Assembly (NCBI GenBank): GCA_949358305.1 | Contig: CASHSZ010000044.1 | Span: 1 to 46,414 of the forward strand | Reading direction: 5' to 3' | DNA length: 46,414 bases | DNA from: Strigamia acuminata | Lineage: Eukaryota > Arthropoda > Chilopoda > Geophilomorpha > Linotaeniidae | Shown here: positions 1-10,000 of the stretch, one piece after another | How positions within the stretch are numbered: position 1 is the stretch's first letter | How the letters are laid out: each line of letters starts with the position of its first letter | Made by a program: the position numbers and the translations under genes | Notes under the pieces: model-generated | The model's input: only the letters and a program-made list of their open reading frames with translations | The model's database searches: none | What the model was told of the DNA's origin: nothing

Positions 1-72
1 AGAGAGAGTGAGTGAATAAAAAATTAAAATAATCAATGAACGAACGAATAAACCGAGGCGTTTTTCTTTCAC

Positions 73-1319
73 CTTCTTTTCTGCCTCGCCCTTTCGTCGT
101 TTCGGTTGATCCGGGACACGTTGCGGCGCCGGGCGTTTCGGCGCCGGTAGTTTCGATTCGTCGCATCCCCTTTGGTCGATGCTCGACCTTATCGTCGCGA
201 TCGGTACGTAAAATTTATGTTTCGTCCAAAGATGTTGCCTCAGGTCATCCGGCTGCGTGTCGCACAAAGGGCAGTCGGACGCGTGCTCCGTCGTCGAAAA
301 CAGTTCCTGTCGGGTAAAAAAAAAAAAAAAAAAAAAACATACGATTTGTTCAGCGACGACACCGAGAGACCGCGCGAGGAAACACATGCATACATACGTA
401 CCTGGCAAAAGCCGTCGAATGTGCCGATGTGGCCGCGCAGCAATTGCCTGGCCGCCTCAAAGTCTCTGGCTACGGTGTGCACACCCCGCCAGTGATCGCC
501 AATGTCCTTGAGTGGGCCAGCCGGTTTCCATCCGCCCCCATCGCCGTCGTCGTCGTCGCCGTCGCCGTCGTCGTCGTCGTAGGCGTAGTTCGCGCGCTTC
601 CTGCGGCACAGCCAACACATCCCCACCCTGCTGTGAACGGGCTTGTCCTGAACGAAGAAGAAGAAGAAGAAGAAGAAGAAAAAACGAGTGAATCGACGAC
701 ACGGGCGGGCGCCGTTGCTCACCTTCGCAGAGTCGTAGGAGCCAAAGTCTGTTTGTTGCGACTGCGACCCGCTGGGAGGGACTGGGAGCATCGCCTCGAG
801 AGCCCCCAGTCTTTCGCCGTGGTTGGCGAGGTTCGACCTCAATTCTTCCAGTTCAACTTCCAGGGTGTTGATCTTGGCTTGCATGGCTTCGACCTCGCGC
901 CCCGTTGCCCCGTCACCGCCGCTGTTGCCGTCGTTGGCTTCGTTGCCGCCGTTGCCGTTGTCGCCGCCACCGCCGTTGTTGCCATTGCCATTGTCGCTGT
1001 CGTCGTCGTTGTCGCTGTCGCTGTCGAGTCGTCTATCGAAAAACGAAAACGAATGTAAATGGTATCCCGCACGAACCCGGTCGCGCCGTGGTACTTACAT
1101 TGGACGGGGTTTGCGTACACCTTCCAATCCGGACAACGTGCTCGGAAACGACTGGCTGGCGCCCGGGTCCGCGCTCTCGGTTCTCGCTGTTCCGTTCGGC
1201 GACGACAAAACGTGCACCACCTCCTCGGCGCCTGTTTCCGCGTGGGTCTCCGTGACACCTCCGCCCTCGGGGTTCACTCCCGTCCGTTCTTCGCCCACTC
1301 CTCGTTGCTCGTCGTCCAT
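73..1319 (-). CDS. Spliced host gene, two CxxC/HxxxxH zinc-finger-like motifs, partial at window edge
   Basis: Four coding exons on the minus strand: 1319-1099, 1032-723, 647-402, 306-73. The introns (66, 75 and 95 bp) all have GT-AG ends, and the junction phases agree (2, 0, 0), giving about 337 residues. ATG 1319 has a strong context (A at -3, G at +4) and an in-frame TGA 12 bases upstream. Order of parts: an acidic/low-complexity N-terminus; a D/S/N/G-rich tract; a coiled-coil-like heptad segment (MQAKINTLEVELEELRSN, starting near residue 125); then CWLC (C188, C191), a 37-residue insert holding an Asp/Gly run, and HWRGVH (H229, H234); then CPLC (C271, C274) with HLWTKH (H284, H289), a compact finger; then a basic tail. 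A donor AAG|gtgaaa at 72 probably opens a further intron leading out of the window. The two Cys2His2 modules suggest nucleic-acid or protein binding, but the family is not recognised. The main risk is the position of the last donor. Confidence 0.68.
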
Positions 1320-1713
1320 TTTCGTCGATCAATCGCCTACTTATAAACGAATTGGTCGTTTAATCAATTAATTGGTTAATTCATTAGACCGATTAACGGA
1401 CGAACGGACGGACAAATAATAGCGCCGCGAGTAGTAACCACAAAACCAACGTTGAATCTAGTCGTTTGATATCGACGGGGTTTCCCCCCTCCTCCGTGCT
1501 CACGCACGCTGTCCCGCATGGCACGCCGTTTTTATTCGCCCGTTCCGTTTCTTCTCTCGTTTGTTTGTTTTTTTTTTAAGAAATAATGCGATTGGATAGC
1601 CTTACTTACTCGTTTGTTCGTTTTTTTTTTGTTTGTTTGTTTGTTTTTCCCACTCTACGGAGTCCAGCGAACCGATATATGTACGCGTGTGCGTCGCGAA
1701 GAAGGAGAAGGGC
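1320..1713. other. 5' flank of the left gene, no coding signal
   Basis: No open frame with protein-like composition. An ATTGG at 1591-1595 reads CCAAT on the minus strand, about 270 bases upstream of the gene's ATG, and could be promoter-proximal. The rest is T-rich homopolymer (T runs near 1569-1577 and 1621-1630) and (GTTT)n. Confidence 0.3.
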
Positions 1714-1718
1714 ACAAC

Positions 1719-2026
1719 TGTAGATTGTCCATAAATAAAGAGGCAAAAGTGTAGAAATCCATAGCTGCTTTATTAAGCACACTCATCATTGAAAAACAGG
1801 AAAAACGTAAGTAATAACAAAGGCAATGATAAAATGAGATACATAATCGGGCAGAACTAAAACCCGATAAACGAAATCTATACAAAACAAAAGCACAAGT
1901 ACGGGATCTCATTTGATCCAATCAAAAACGATGTCTACAAAGTAATAGACAGATAAATATCAAACATTAATGTAAACATCGATAATAAACATTAAATCAG
2001 TAATCTCGGGGAACAAAAAGCCAACA
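1719..2026 (-). repeat. 3' LTR of copia element 1
   Basis: In the sense orientation it begins TGTTGGCTTTTTG and ends CAATCTACA. An AATAAA (minus strand, 1769-1774) about 50 bases before the LTR end is a plausible polyadenylation signal. The first 30 bases supply the last nine codons and the stop of the element ORF. Confidence 0.95.
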
Positions 2027-4534
2027 AGAGCCCCCCATTCTCCGAGATAATAAACAAAGACCACCAACAGGAGGACGCGGAGGAAGTGGAGGAGGAATTG
2101 GGTCAGAACCAAAATCCGGCTCGAGCTCCACCGATATCGCACCTTCATCAGTGATCTCGGTGCCCTCATAAAAACGAGGATGTCCCCACATGCATTCCTC
2201 ATCGAAACGGACATGTTTCGACTCGAAAACCTCTCTGCGCTTAGGGCACCACACGCGATAACCCCGCGTGCGAAAAGCATAGCCAACCACGACGCCAGTC
2301 CAGGCTCGGGATTCGAATTTCGAACCACGGACTTGCTTCGGGATGTGCACGAAACACCGTGACCCAATCACCCTAAGGTGTTTGAGTGGAACAGTCTTGC
2401 CATACCACAGGCAATAGGGGACAAGATTGTTCAGTGACTTATGTGGGAAGCGGTTCTTCAAATAAATCATAGTAACCGCGAGCTCAGCCCACAGCACTCG
2501 AGGCAAAGACGTCGACAAAAAGAAAGAACGCACGCCCTCAAGTAAGGTGCGGTTAAGGCGTTCCGCGACGCCATTCTGCTCTGGTGTATAGACATTCGTG
2601 CGCTGTGCCTTGATGCCGCGCTGGACTAGGAAATTTTCGAAATTTTTGGAACAAAATTCCATGCCATTATCAGTCCTGACTGCTTTAATGCAGCCAGCCC
2701 CCCATAAAACCTCCATCCGAGCATGGAATAGCTTAAAAACCTCGAAAACTTCCCCCTTCGTTTTCATGGGCACAACAAAGGAGTAACGGGAAAAGTCGTC
2801 TACGATCGTTAGTAAATAACGAGCGCCACCGATGGATGTGGTATTCGAATGACCCCAAACATCCATATGAAGCAAATCCAAAGGCTTCTTGGAAGAAATA
2901 CCTTCCTTAATGCTTGGAAATGAAGCACGGGTGGATTTGGCGCGGGCACACACAGCACATGCTGGCAATGCGGAAGTAGAAATTTCTATTCCGGATGCAT
3001 TCGGAGATTTCGCCAAGTGACGGATACCGTCGGCATTAAAATGCCCAAATCTCCGGTGCCAAAGCTCCAAATCAGACAACTTTCCCTTCGGGGGTTTGGG
3101 AGAAGAGGTTGAAACAAGTTCTTCGGCAAAAGTGACATGCCGGACAGGTGACTGCAAAGTCGACGCAGAAAGAACCTGTTTGGGAACTGGGGCAGATGTA
3201 GCCGCAGGAGGCTTCGCAGATGTAAGATCCGCGGGCAAAATATTCTGAAGGGAATATAAATCGTCCTTCAGTTTGGCCGTTAAAAGAAATTGTTTGGCCT
3301 TATCATCAGGGTGATAAATGGACATTAAGCCATTAGCGGCTGCAAAATGCAGTCCGGCACGATCGATCTTCGACAAACTCACCAAATTACGCGAGAAAGC
3401 GGGGGCATGCAAAACATTATGCATAGTTACGGGAAAATTAGACCCCCCAGCGCCGCCACGGCCAACTCGCAACACCACATCTCCAATACCATCCACTCGA
3501 GAACGACCTTCACCTAAAATGATGAAATAATTGGAGACCGGCTTGTAATTGGTGAAACGATCACGCACTGGACACACATGGTCGGAAGAACCCGAATCGA
3601 TGAGCCACTCATTCGATGAAACTGAAGACACATTCGATTCCGATCGCGCGAAGAAATTGATCCCGGTGACCACGTTTGAAGAAACAGTGGCTGTTTGCGG
3701 AGCACCACCACCGCGTCCACGCTTGCGGTTGCGCGAATTCGAGCGTCGACCACGATTGGCGGATGGAGCGGAAGAGGCAGCGCCCAGGACACGGGGTTTG
3801 GGGCACTTGTTCGCGTAGTGTCCCATGTCCTTGCAATTGAAACACTGAATTTGCGATAACGGCCGAAAAGGCTTATTCGGCGTACCCGAAGTCAAACTAG
3901 TAGACTGCAAACTAGTCGATGATCCCGAATCCGCATTTTTCATCTTTAAACGATTAAATTCCGAGAGAAGATGGTCGGTGACTGCCTTTAAGGTGAAATC
4001 CGCCTTGGACCAATGGTAGATGGTCTGAACTGTCGCTTCGTACGAATCCGGTAAAAAATCCAGCAGTTGATAAGCGACATCCGAATCCGAAAATTTGACA
4101 TCCAATTCAACCAAAACCGTACGGGCTTTGGTCACGCGGCTTACGAAGACTGACATATCTTCATTTGGAAGTAACCGCATCATGAGGAAATCACGTCGGA
4201 GTTTTGCAATTCGGGCAAGTGAAGTCGGTTGAAACGTCGCTTTCAATGCCACCCAGGCGTCGCGAGCGGTGTCGGCAGCGAGAACGATGTCCTGATATTG
4301 TGGCTCAACAAATAAGCCAAGCAAGGCTTTTGCACGTTTGGAGCGGTCATCGTGCAGTTGTTTGCGAGTATCATCCCACGCATCGTTTTTCACAGGAGGT
4401 TTCTCGTCGATAAACTGGTCGACACCTTTCTCGAGCAACAAAAACTGGATGTTGCGAGACCAGGACTCGTAATTATCTGCATTGAGCCGTGCGATGGAGA
4501 AATGATGCGTGGTTGCCTTGTCGGATTCAGCCAT
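1997..4534 (-). CDS. Copia Gag-protease-integrase polyprotein lacking RT/RNase H
   Basis: 845 residues; start ATG 4534 in context AAATGG. Gag of the copia/UBN2 type occupies about residues 10-200. A CCHC zinc knuckle follows (C231, C234, H239, C244), then an Arg-rich linker and the aspartic protease motif DSGSSDH (D313). Integrase has the HHCC finger (H493, H497/H498 region, C526, C529) and the catalytic triad D558, D622, E658 with 35 residues between the last two. The frame then enters a Pro-rich stretch (DPIPPPLPPRPP), crosses into the 3' LTR at codon 837 and stops at 1997. A full copia polyprotein is about 1400-1600 residues; here the reverse transcriptase and RNase H, roughly the last 500, are missing. 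There is no frameshift or stop inside the retained domains. It would need RT from another element. Confidence 0.92.
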   Translation of the reverse strand: MAESDKATTHHFSIARLNADNYESWSRNIQFLLLEKGVDQFIDEKPPVKNDAWDDTRKQLHDDRSKRAKALLGLFVEPQYQDIVLAADTARDAWVALKATFQPTSLARIAKLRRDFLMMRLLPNEDMSVFVSRVTKARTVLVELDVKFSDSDVAYQLLDFLPDSYEATVQTIYHWSKADFTLKAVTDHLLSEFNRLKMKNADSGSSTSLQSTSLTSGTPNKPFRPLSQIQCFNCKDMGHYANKCPKPRVLGAASSAPSANRGRRSNSRNRKRGRGGGAPQTATVSSNVVTGINFFARSESNVSSVSSNEWLIDSGSSDHVCPVRDRFTNYKPVSNYFIILGEGRSRVDGIGDVVLRVGRGGAGGSNFPVTMHNVLHAPAFSRNLVSLSKIDRAGLHFAAANGLMSIYHPDDKAKQFLLTAKLKDDLYSLQNILPADLTSAKPPAATSAPVPKQVLSASTLQSPVRHVTFAEELVSTSSPKPPKGKLSDLELWHRRFGHFNADGIRHLAKSPNASGIEISTSALPACAVCARAKSTRASFPSIKEGISSKKPLDLLHMDVWGHSNTTSIGGARYLLTIVDDFSRYSFVVPMKTKGEVFEVFKLFHARMEVLWGAGCIKAVRTDNGMEFCSKNFENFLVQRGIKAQRTNVYTPEQNGVAERLNRTLLEGVRSFFLSTSLPRVLWAELAVTMIYLKNRFPHKSLNNLVPYCLWYGKTVPLKHLRVIGSRCFVHIPKQVRGSKFESRAWTGVVVGYAFRTRGYRVWCPKRREVFESKHVRFDEECMWGHPRFYEGTEITDEGAISVELEPDFGSDPIPPPLPPRPPVGGLCLLSRRMGGSCWLFVPRDY
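2027..2043 (-). other. Polypurine tract of copia element 1
   Basis: On the minus strand a GGAGAATGGGGGG stretch lies four bases before the 3' LTR. It is the expected plus-strand primer for reverse transcription, and its presence means the internal deletion did not remove the 3' cis signals. Confidence 0.6.
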
Positions 4535-5898
4535 TTCGAGCGGTAATGAAGAGCGGTGTCACTTTGAAAAATGTCGACCGTGGCAAAGAAAAATGCAATT
4601 ACGCGCTGGGAACCGATGACGATGTTCGAGGCGGATATCCAACGAAAGGGCTATACAGGTTACTAATTAACCCGTCTAAACAATGGCCGTTTAGGAGTTG
4701 TCGGGAATTAACGGCCCTGTGGCCCCCGGATACCCCACTGTCGGGCACGGCAAAATAAATACAATGGTCAAAGTGCAATGACCAAGGCAAGGAATCAAAT
4801 CTGCAAAAATAATTAAACTTTTGCAGAATTAATCCCAGGATCCTACACCGGGTCCCCCAAAAGATTCACAAAGTTTCACGACTGGGAAGGCGAAAAATAT
4901 GAAAATAAGAAAACAAAAGAGGCGAATTAAACAAAATTCGCAGGAGATTCTCTGTTGCGCACACCGGGGTGCGAAAATCCTTCGAAATCGTTGAAAATCC
5001 CGTAAGAATCGCTGGCAAACGTCTGCCACTTCGTGTTTGACTTCGAACACGGAATTAAATGCATAAATCGTCGTTTTCGACGAAAATCTGTAAAATAATA
5101 AGCAAAAAGTACATGAGACACATGAATTTAGTCCGAAAATCTTCAAAAATCTGATGAAAATCGTCGAAAAAAATCAAACACGTCGTCTGCCGCCCTCGTG
5201 TTCGTTCTCGGCAAAACAAACACGGAAAATTGTACACAAATGTCACGAAAATGTCACGAAAGTACTCACAGTACGTGTGAAAACACGTAAATAATCCAAA
5301 ATCAACACAACACTGATGAAATTCCGCAAAAACACAGGCGAAAAGCACGAAATCCGCGGCGAAACACTCGCTAACGACGATTTGCACCGTGCGCGCAGAA
5401 ATGCAGCACATCCGGGACGAAAATCGGCGCAAAAACTCGATGAAACTCACGGAAAACTGCTTGAAAACATCCTGTGGAGTTGCATACACACTGCTGGTGG
5501 TCCACTGAACTCGTAGGCACCGCAAAAAATTCGAAAATCCCTCGAATTAGGTGGCGAAAATCATCGGTAACTCGGCGCATTGCGATTGGGCGCGTCTGCG
5601 GTGATCATCGGCGAAAATCGACGGAATTAAATTCCAAAAAGTACTCACAATGCTTCAACTACACTAGCACAACACCCACGAAAATTAGCAGCGTTGAAAT
5701 CCGTTGCAAATTGTCGAAAAACCATCAAAATCAGCGGGTGAGCGGCGTGAAGAAACAAGGTCGGCCATTTTGGATTGGAGCGAGCAATCGATGATAACTG
5801 AGTGTGGCAACGTCCCGGACGAAATTTGACGGGAAAAACGATGTTGGCAACACTCAAAAACGTCAAAAACGAACTTACAATGATGGAACACACCTTAG
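4535..5898 (-). other. Long untranslated leader of copia element 1
   Basis: About 1.36 kb between the PBS and the gag ATG. On the coding strand it is rich in short words such as GATTTTCG and TTTTCGTG. The longest open stretch (5055-5525 minus, 156 codons, Phe/Cys-rich) has biased composition and no domain, and is treated as a by-product of these words. The leader probably holds packaging and dimerisation signals (inference). Confidence 0.5.
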
Positions 5899-5911
5899 TC
5901 CTCTGCTACCA
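5899..5911 (-). other. Primer binding site of copia element 1
   Basis: On the minus strand TGGTAGCAGAGGA directly abuts the end of the 5' LTR. It is complementary to the 3' end of an animal initiator tRNA-Met (UCCUCUGCUACCA). Complementarity stops after 13 bases. Confidence 0.88.
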
Positions 5912-6219
5912 TGTAGATTGTCCATAAATAAAGAGGCAAAAGTGTAGAAATCCATAGCTGCTTTATTAAGCACACTCATCATTGAAAAACAGGAAAAACG
6001 TAAGTAATAACAAAGGCAATGATAAAATGAGATACATAATCGGGCAGAACTAAAACCCGATAAACGAAATCTATACAAAACAAAAGCACAAGTACGGGAT
6101 CTCATTTGATCCAATCAAAAACGATGTCTACAAAGTAATAGACAGATAAATATCAAACATTAATGTAAACATCGATAATAAACATTAAATCAGTAATCTC
6201 GGGGAACAAAAAGCCAACA
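5912..6219 (-). repeat. 5' LTR of copia element 1
   Basis: The same 308 bases as 1719-2026, with no difference found by eye. It should carry the promoter for the minus-strand element transcript. The flanking base series 6220-6224 (ACAAC) repeats 1714-1718. Confidence 0.95.
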
Positions 6220-6224
6220 ACAAC

Positions 6225-6754
6225 AATGGCGGGGAAAAGCTTGATCCGCTGTTCACCTCGATGTCACGGCGCTGCGACGTGACGCTCGGCGATGCGAATT
6301 AAAAAGAAAAAATGAAACAAAATAAAACAAAGTGAAACAATAAAATGAAACGAAACGAAACAAAATAAAATGAAACGAATAAACGATCGGCGTTTTGAAT
6401 CGTGCCGCGTCATGTTGCCCGGTTGCGCCACCAGGTGCCCGCGCAGCGCTCGGCGCTCGGTGTTCGGTGTTCGGCCCGTCCCGTGGACGGGGAGGAGAAG
6501 AACGAAGCGGGGACTACGGGTTCGGGTTAGGCGCCGACGGCGTGGTTGATCGATTATATTTTCTCGCTTTCTATTTATCTTCTCGTAAGAGTTGTAAAGG
6601 CGTATAAAGAATAAACAATTGGAGCGAAAAGTAAACGGTCTTTTTATTCGTGTACATTTGTAAAATTTGAAAATTTTTCTTAAAACTAAGCGTGAATAAA
6701 CGAGCGAAAAAAATGAGGCGGGCTCGCGCGACGGGCGACGGGTCTAGTTGTCGC
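6225..6754. other. Intergenic, AT/GC mosaic with simple repeats
   Basis: The stretch resumes the pre-insertion sequence after copia element 1. It contains a (GAAAC/AAAAT) simple-repeat tract (6300-6385) and a GC-rich segment with repeated CGCTCGGTGTTCGG words (6445-6480), then AT-rich sequence with AATAAA on the plus strand (6609-6614). No supported gene. Confidence 0.35.
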
Positions 6755-6853
6755 ATTAGTCGGTCCTGGTCGAGGAGCAGTCTGTCTGTCCTTAACGGTC
6801 AAAATGAGAATGGCACCGAAGAGACTCCGTACATTATTCAATGTGAAATCTGA
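6755..6853 (+). repeat. Dispersed ~100-bp repeat, copy 1
   Basis: Aligns to the reverse complement of 44678-44786. Shared blocks in the same order: ATTAGTC, GTCCTGGTCGAGGAGCA (17 identical bases near 6763-6779), CTGTC, TTAACG, ATGGCAC, TCCGTAC and GAAATCTGAAA. Two copies 38 kb apart in opposite orientation, sharing order but differing in spacing, fit an interspersed element or a small RNA gene family. The identity is not recognised. Confidence 0.55.
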
Positions 6854-6980
6854 AATCTGAAATCTGAAATCTGAAAAATCTGAAAAATCTGAAAAACCTG
6901 GGACCCGTGAAAACCCGAAATCTGAAAACCGATTGATTGGTCGGTCGATCGATCAATCAATCGATCGATCGGTGGACGGT
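6843..6980 (+). repeat. Microsatellites (GAAATCT)n and (GATC/GATT)n
   Basis: Four to six GAAATCT-like units (6843-6897), followed after a short gap by mixed GATT/GATC tetranucleotides (about 6931-6972). Confidence 0.7.
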
Positions 6981-7063
6981 TGGCTGCCTGCCCCACCCAC
7001 CCGCGACTGATTGGCCCCACCGGCCGGCGGTGGCTCATTCTCGACTTATTTATTTATTATTTT

Positions 7064-10000
7064 GACCGGCCCGAAGGCCAGTCTGAGACCGAGAGAGCGA
7101 GGGAGGCCTTCAAAAAGGACGCCTACAGGCATTGGAAGCGAGAACCCGGCTACCACGCCGCCCGGCGGGTACTGAGCCGCTCGACCGAGCGGCGGGCCCA
7201 AGTTCCGCTGGCGATCTGAAAGTGTTGGCAAAACCCATCGAACGTGTTGAGGAAGACTCCCATCGACTGGGACGGCGCGAGACCCCCGGGAGATGGAAAT
7301 AAAATACGAAACGACGGATTCCCTACAAATTTTTTTTCCCGGTAAATTACGACGAAGATAATCTAATTAACGGTTAAAGTACGAACCGCAAAGTCGGTGC
7401 CACGACCGGAGAATTAAAATTTTAATCGTCTTCCTTTCTCTGATGATCTTTTTTTTTTTTTTACTCCGTACCGATTGCCACGTCGGACACGAGTAGAATG
7501 CACGCGACCGCACGAGCGCTGCGAGGTTTGAACGAACAAACGGATGCCAGCGCAGGACCTTATTTTCGGGGCGATTCGTCCGGGCTGTCGCTGCCGCTGA
7601 CGCCGCTCAACGACACCACCTGCCCCTATTCTGGCCGGGACGGGGGCGTTCTATTTCCGATTTATTCATTTATTTGTTATTTTGACCGGCCCGAAGGCCA
7701 GTCTGAGACCGAGACCCACCGACCGACCATTGGATGGTAGGCGACTCGACCAACAGAAAATGGCGACGAACATTTTAGGAGACGGAACCACACCAACGAC
7801 CGACCGGCCATTTGGTACTCAACAGGTACTCCAGTCTCGATCTGAAAAACGTCCGCAATGTCTATCGGATGCGATGACCGGGACTCGCATCGACTGCGAC
7901 GGTACACGGTCTCTGGGAAATGATTTAAAAATGTAAAACGACGATTATTTTGTAAAACTTTTATTCGAATCTGCCACAATGAAGATAACCTAATTAACGG
8001 TTAAAGCACGAACCGCAAAGTCGGTGCCACGACTGGAGAATTAAAATTTTAATCGTCTTCCTTTCTCTGATGATCTTTTTTTTTTTTACTCCGTACCGAT
8101 CGCCACGTCGGACACGAGTAGAATGCACGCGACCGCACGAGCGCTGCGAGGTTTGAACGAACGAACGGATGCCGGCGCAGGACCTTATTTTCGGGGCGAG
8201 TTAGTCGTCGGGGCTGTCGCTGCCGCTGACGTCGCTGCCGCTGACGTCGCTCAACGACGCCACCCACCCTTATTCTCGCCGGGACGGGTGCGACCTATTT
8301 CCGATCCATTTATTTATTTATTTATTTATTTATTTATTATTTTGACCGGCCCGAAGGCCAGTCTGAGACCGAGACCGCTCTCGGAGACCCGTCGACAAAA
8401 TCACTGGCTGGAGCGTGCATCGGACCGACGACCGATAAACGGATGGGTGAAAAAATGCCAGTGGTCCGCACCGATCGTCGGGGCGTGAATGTCGACCTCT
8501 CACATCGGTCTCGATCCGAAAGCACTCACGGGGTCAATTGAACGCACCGAAGGCGACTGCCATCGAATACGACGGCGCAAGACCCCCGGGAGGTGAAAAT
8601 AAAATGCGGAGCGGCGGGTTTCCTATAAAATTTTTATTGCGATAAAGTGCGACGAAGATAACCTAATTAACGGTTAAAACGCAAACCACAAAGTCTGTTC
8701 CACGACCGGAGAATTAAAATTTTAATCGTCTTTCCTTTTGCGTGTAATATTTTTTTTTTTTACCCCGTACCGATCGCCACACCGGACACGAGTAGAATGC
8801 ACGCGACCGCACGCGCGCTGCGAGGTTTAGACGGACGAAGAAATGCCGGTGCGGGAGCTTATTTTCGGGGCGAGTCGTCGGGGCTACCGCCGCCGCTGCC
8901 GCCGCTCAACGACGCCACCCGCCCCTAGTCTCGCCGGGACGGGAGCGTTCTATTTCCGATTTATTCATTTATTTGTTATTTTGACCGGCCCGAAGGCCAG
9001 TCTGAGCCCGAGACCGATTGGGGACCTGTCGACCACCCATTTGGAGCACAAGCATAAATACCGCACCACCGACCGATCCTCGGGTGGGAGAGGCGAATGC
9101 CATCTTGTCATCCAACGGGGATCGAGCGGCGCACGAGACGGGGGCGACGGCCCTCTCACTTTGGTCTCGATCTGAGGATCCCCTCAAAATCCGTAGAACG
9201 CGATGATTGAAACTAACGCCTACTACGACGGCACGAGACCCCCGGAAGATGAAAATAAAATGCATAACGGCTGATTTTCTATAAAATTTTTATTCCAACG
9301 AATTACGACGAAGATAACCTAATTAACGGTTAAAGCACGAGCCGCAAAGTCGGTGCCACGACCGGAGAATTAAAATTTTAATCGTCTTTCCTTTTTCGGG
9401 TGATCTATGCCGATCGCCACATCGGACACGAGTAGAATGCACGCGACCGCACGCGCACTGCGAGGTTTAGACGAGCAAACGGATGCCGGCGCGGGAGCTT
9501 ATCTTTTGCGACGAGTCGTCGGGGTTGCCGCTGCCACCACCACCGCCACCGTCCAGCGACCCCAACCGCCTTTATTCGCCGACTCGTTTATTTATTTATT
9601 TATTTATTTATTTGTTTATTTTTTTTGACCGGCCCGAAGGCCGGTCTGAGACCGAGAGGTGCTCTCGACAAAGATGTGTCCACCGTTGGATGCAAGAACT
9701 CGGGTACCGCGCCACTCGACGGGTACTGCGCCGCTCGGACGAGCCACGGCCCCTCGTTCCGCTGGCGATCTGGAAACTCCCACAAAGTCCGTCGAACGCA
9801 TCGAGCGAGACTCGCTCCGATTATGACGGCGCAAGACCCCCGAAAGATGAAAATGAAATACGGAAATGTCAATTTTCCGTAAAAATTTTATTCCGATAAA
9901 TTGCGACGACGATAATCTAATTAACGATTAAAGCACGAACCGCGAAGTCGGTTCCACAACCGGAGAATTAAAATTTTAATCGTCTTTCTTTTTCGTGTGA

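Larger units (their letters stand above)
1719..6219 (-). mobile_element. Ty1/copia LTR retrotransposon 1, non-autonomous (Gag-PR-IN only), 4501 bp
   Basis: Complete insertion bounded by two 308-bp LTRs (1719-2026 and 5912-6219), identical by eye, each starting TG and ending CA. They are flanked by the 5-bp target duplication ACAAC at 1714-1718 and 6220-6224. The coding strand is minus, so the 5' LTR is on the right. Signals present: a primer binding site directly inside the 5' LTR, a long leader, one ORF, and a G-rich polypurine tract beside the 3' LTR. The pol region stops after integrase; no reverse transcriptase or RNase H sequence lies between the ORF and the 3' LTR. Identical LTRs imply recent insertion, so enzymes were presumably supplied in trans. 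Confidence 0.95.

Noticed and set aside
823-1371. 182-codon plus frame opposite the left gene
   Set aside because: Antisense shadow of the spliced minus gene, Ser/Leu/Pro low complexity from GAC/GTC repeats.
1655-1921. 88-codon frame repeated at 5875-6114
   Set aside because: Lies within the two LTR copies of copia element 1; LTR sequence, not a gene.
5055-5525. 156-codon minus-strand frame in the leader of copia element 1
   Set aside because: Phe/Cys-rich low complexity from repeated TTTTCGTG words, no domain, no counterpart in the other copia elements.
6755-6853. tRNA or spliceosomal RNA gene
   Set aside because: No cloverleaf, A/B box or Sm-site arrangement could be drawn; kept only as an unidentified dispersed repeat.
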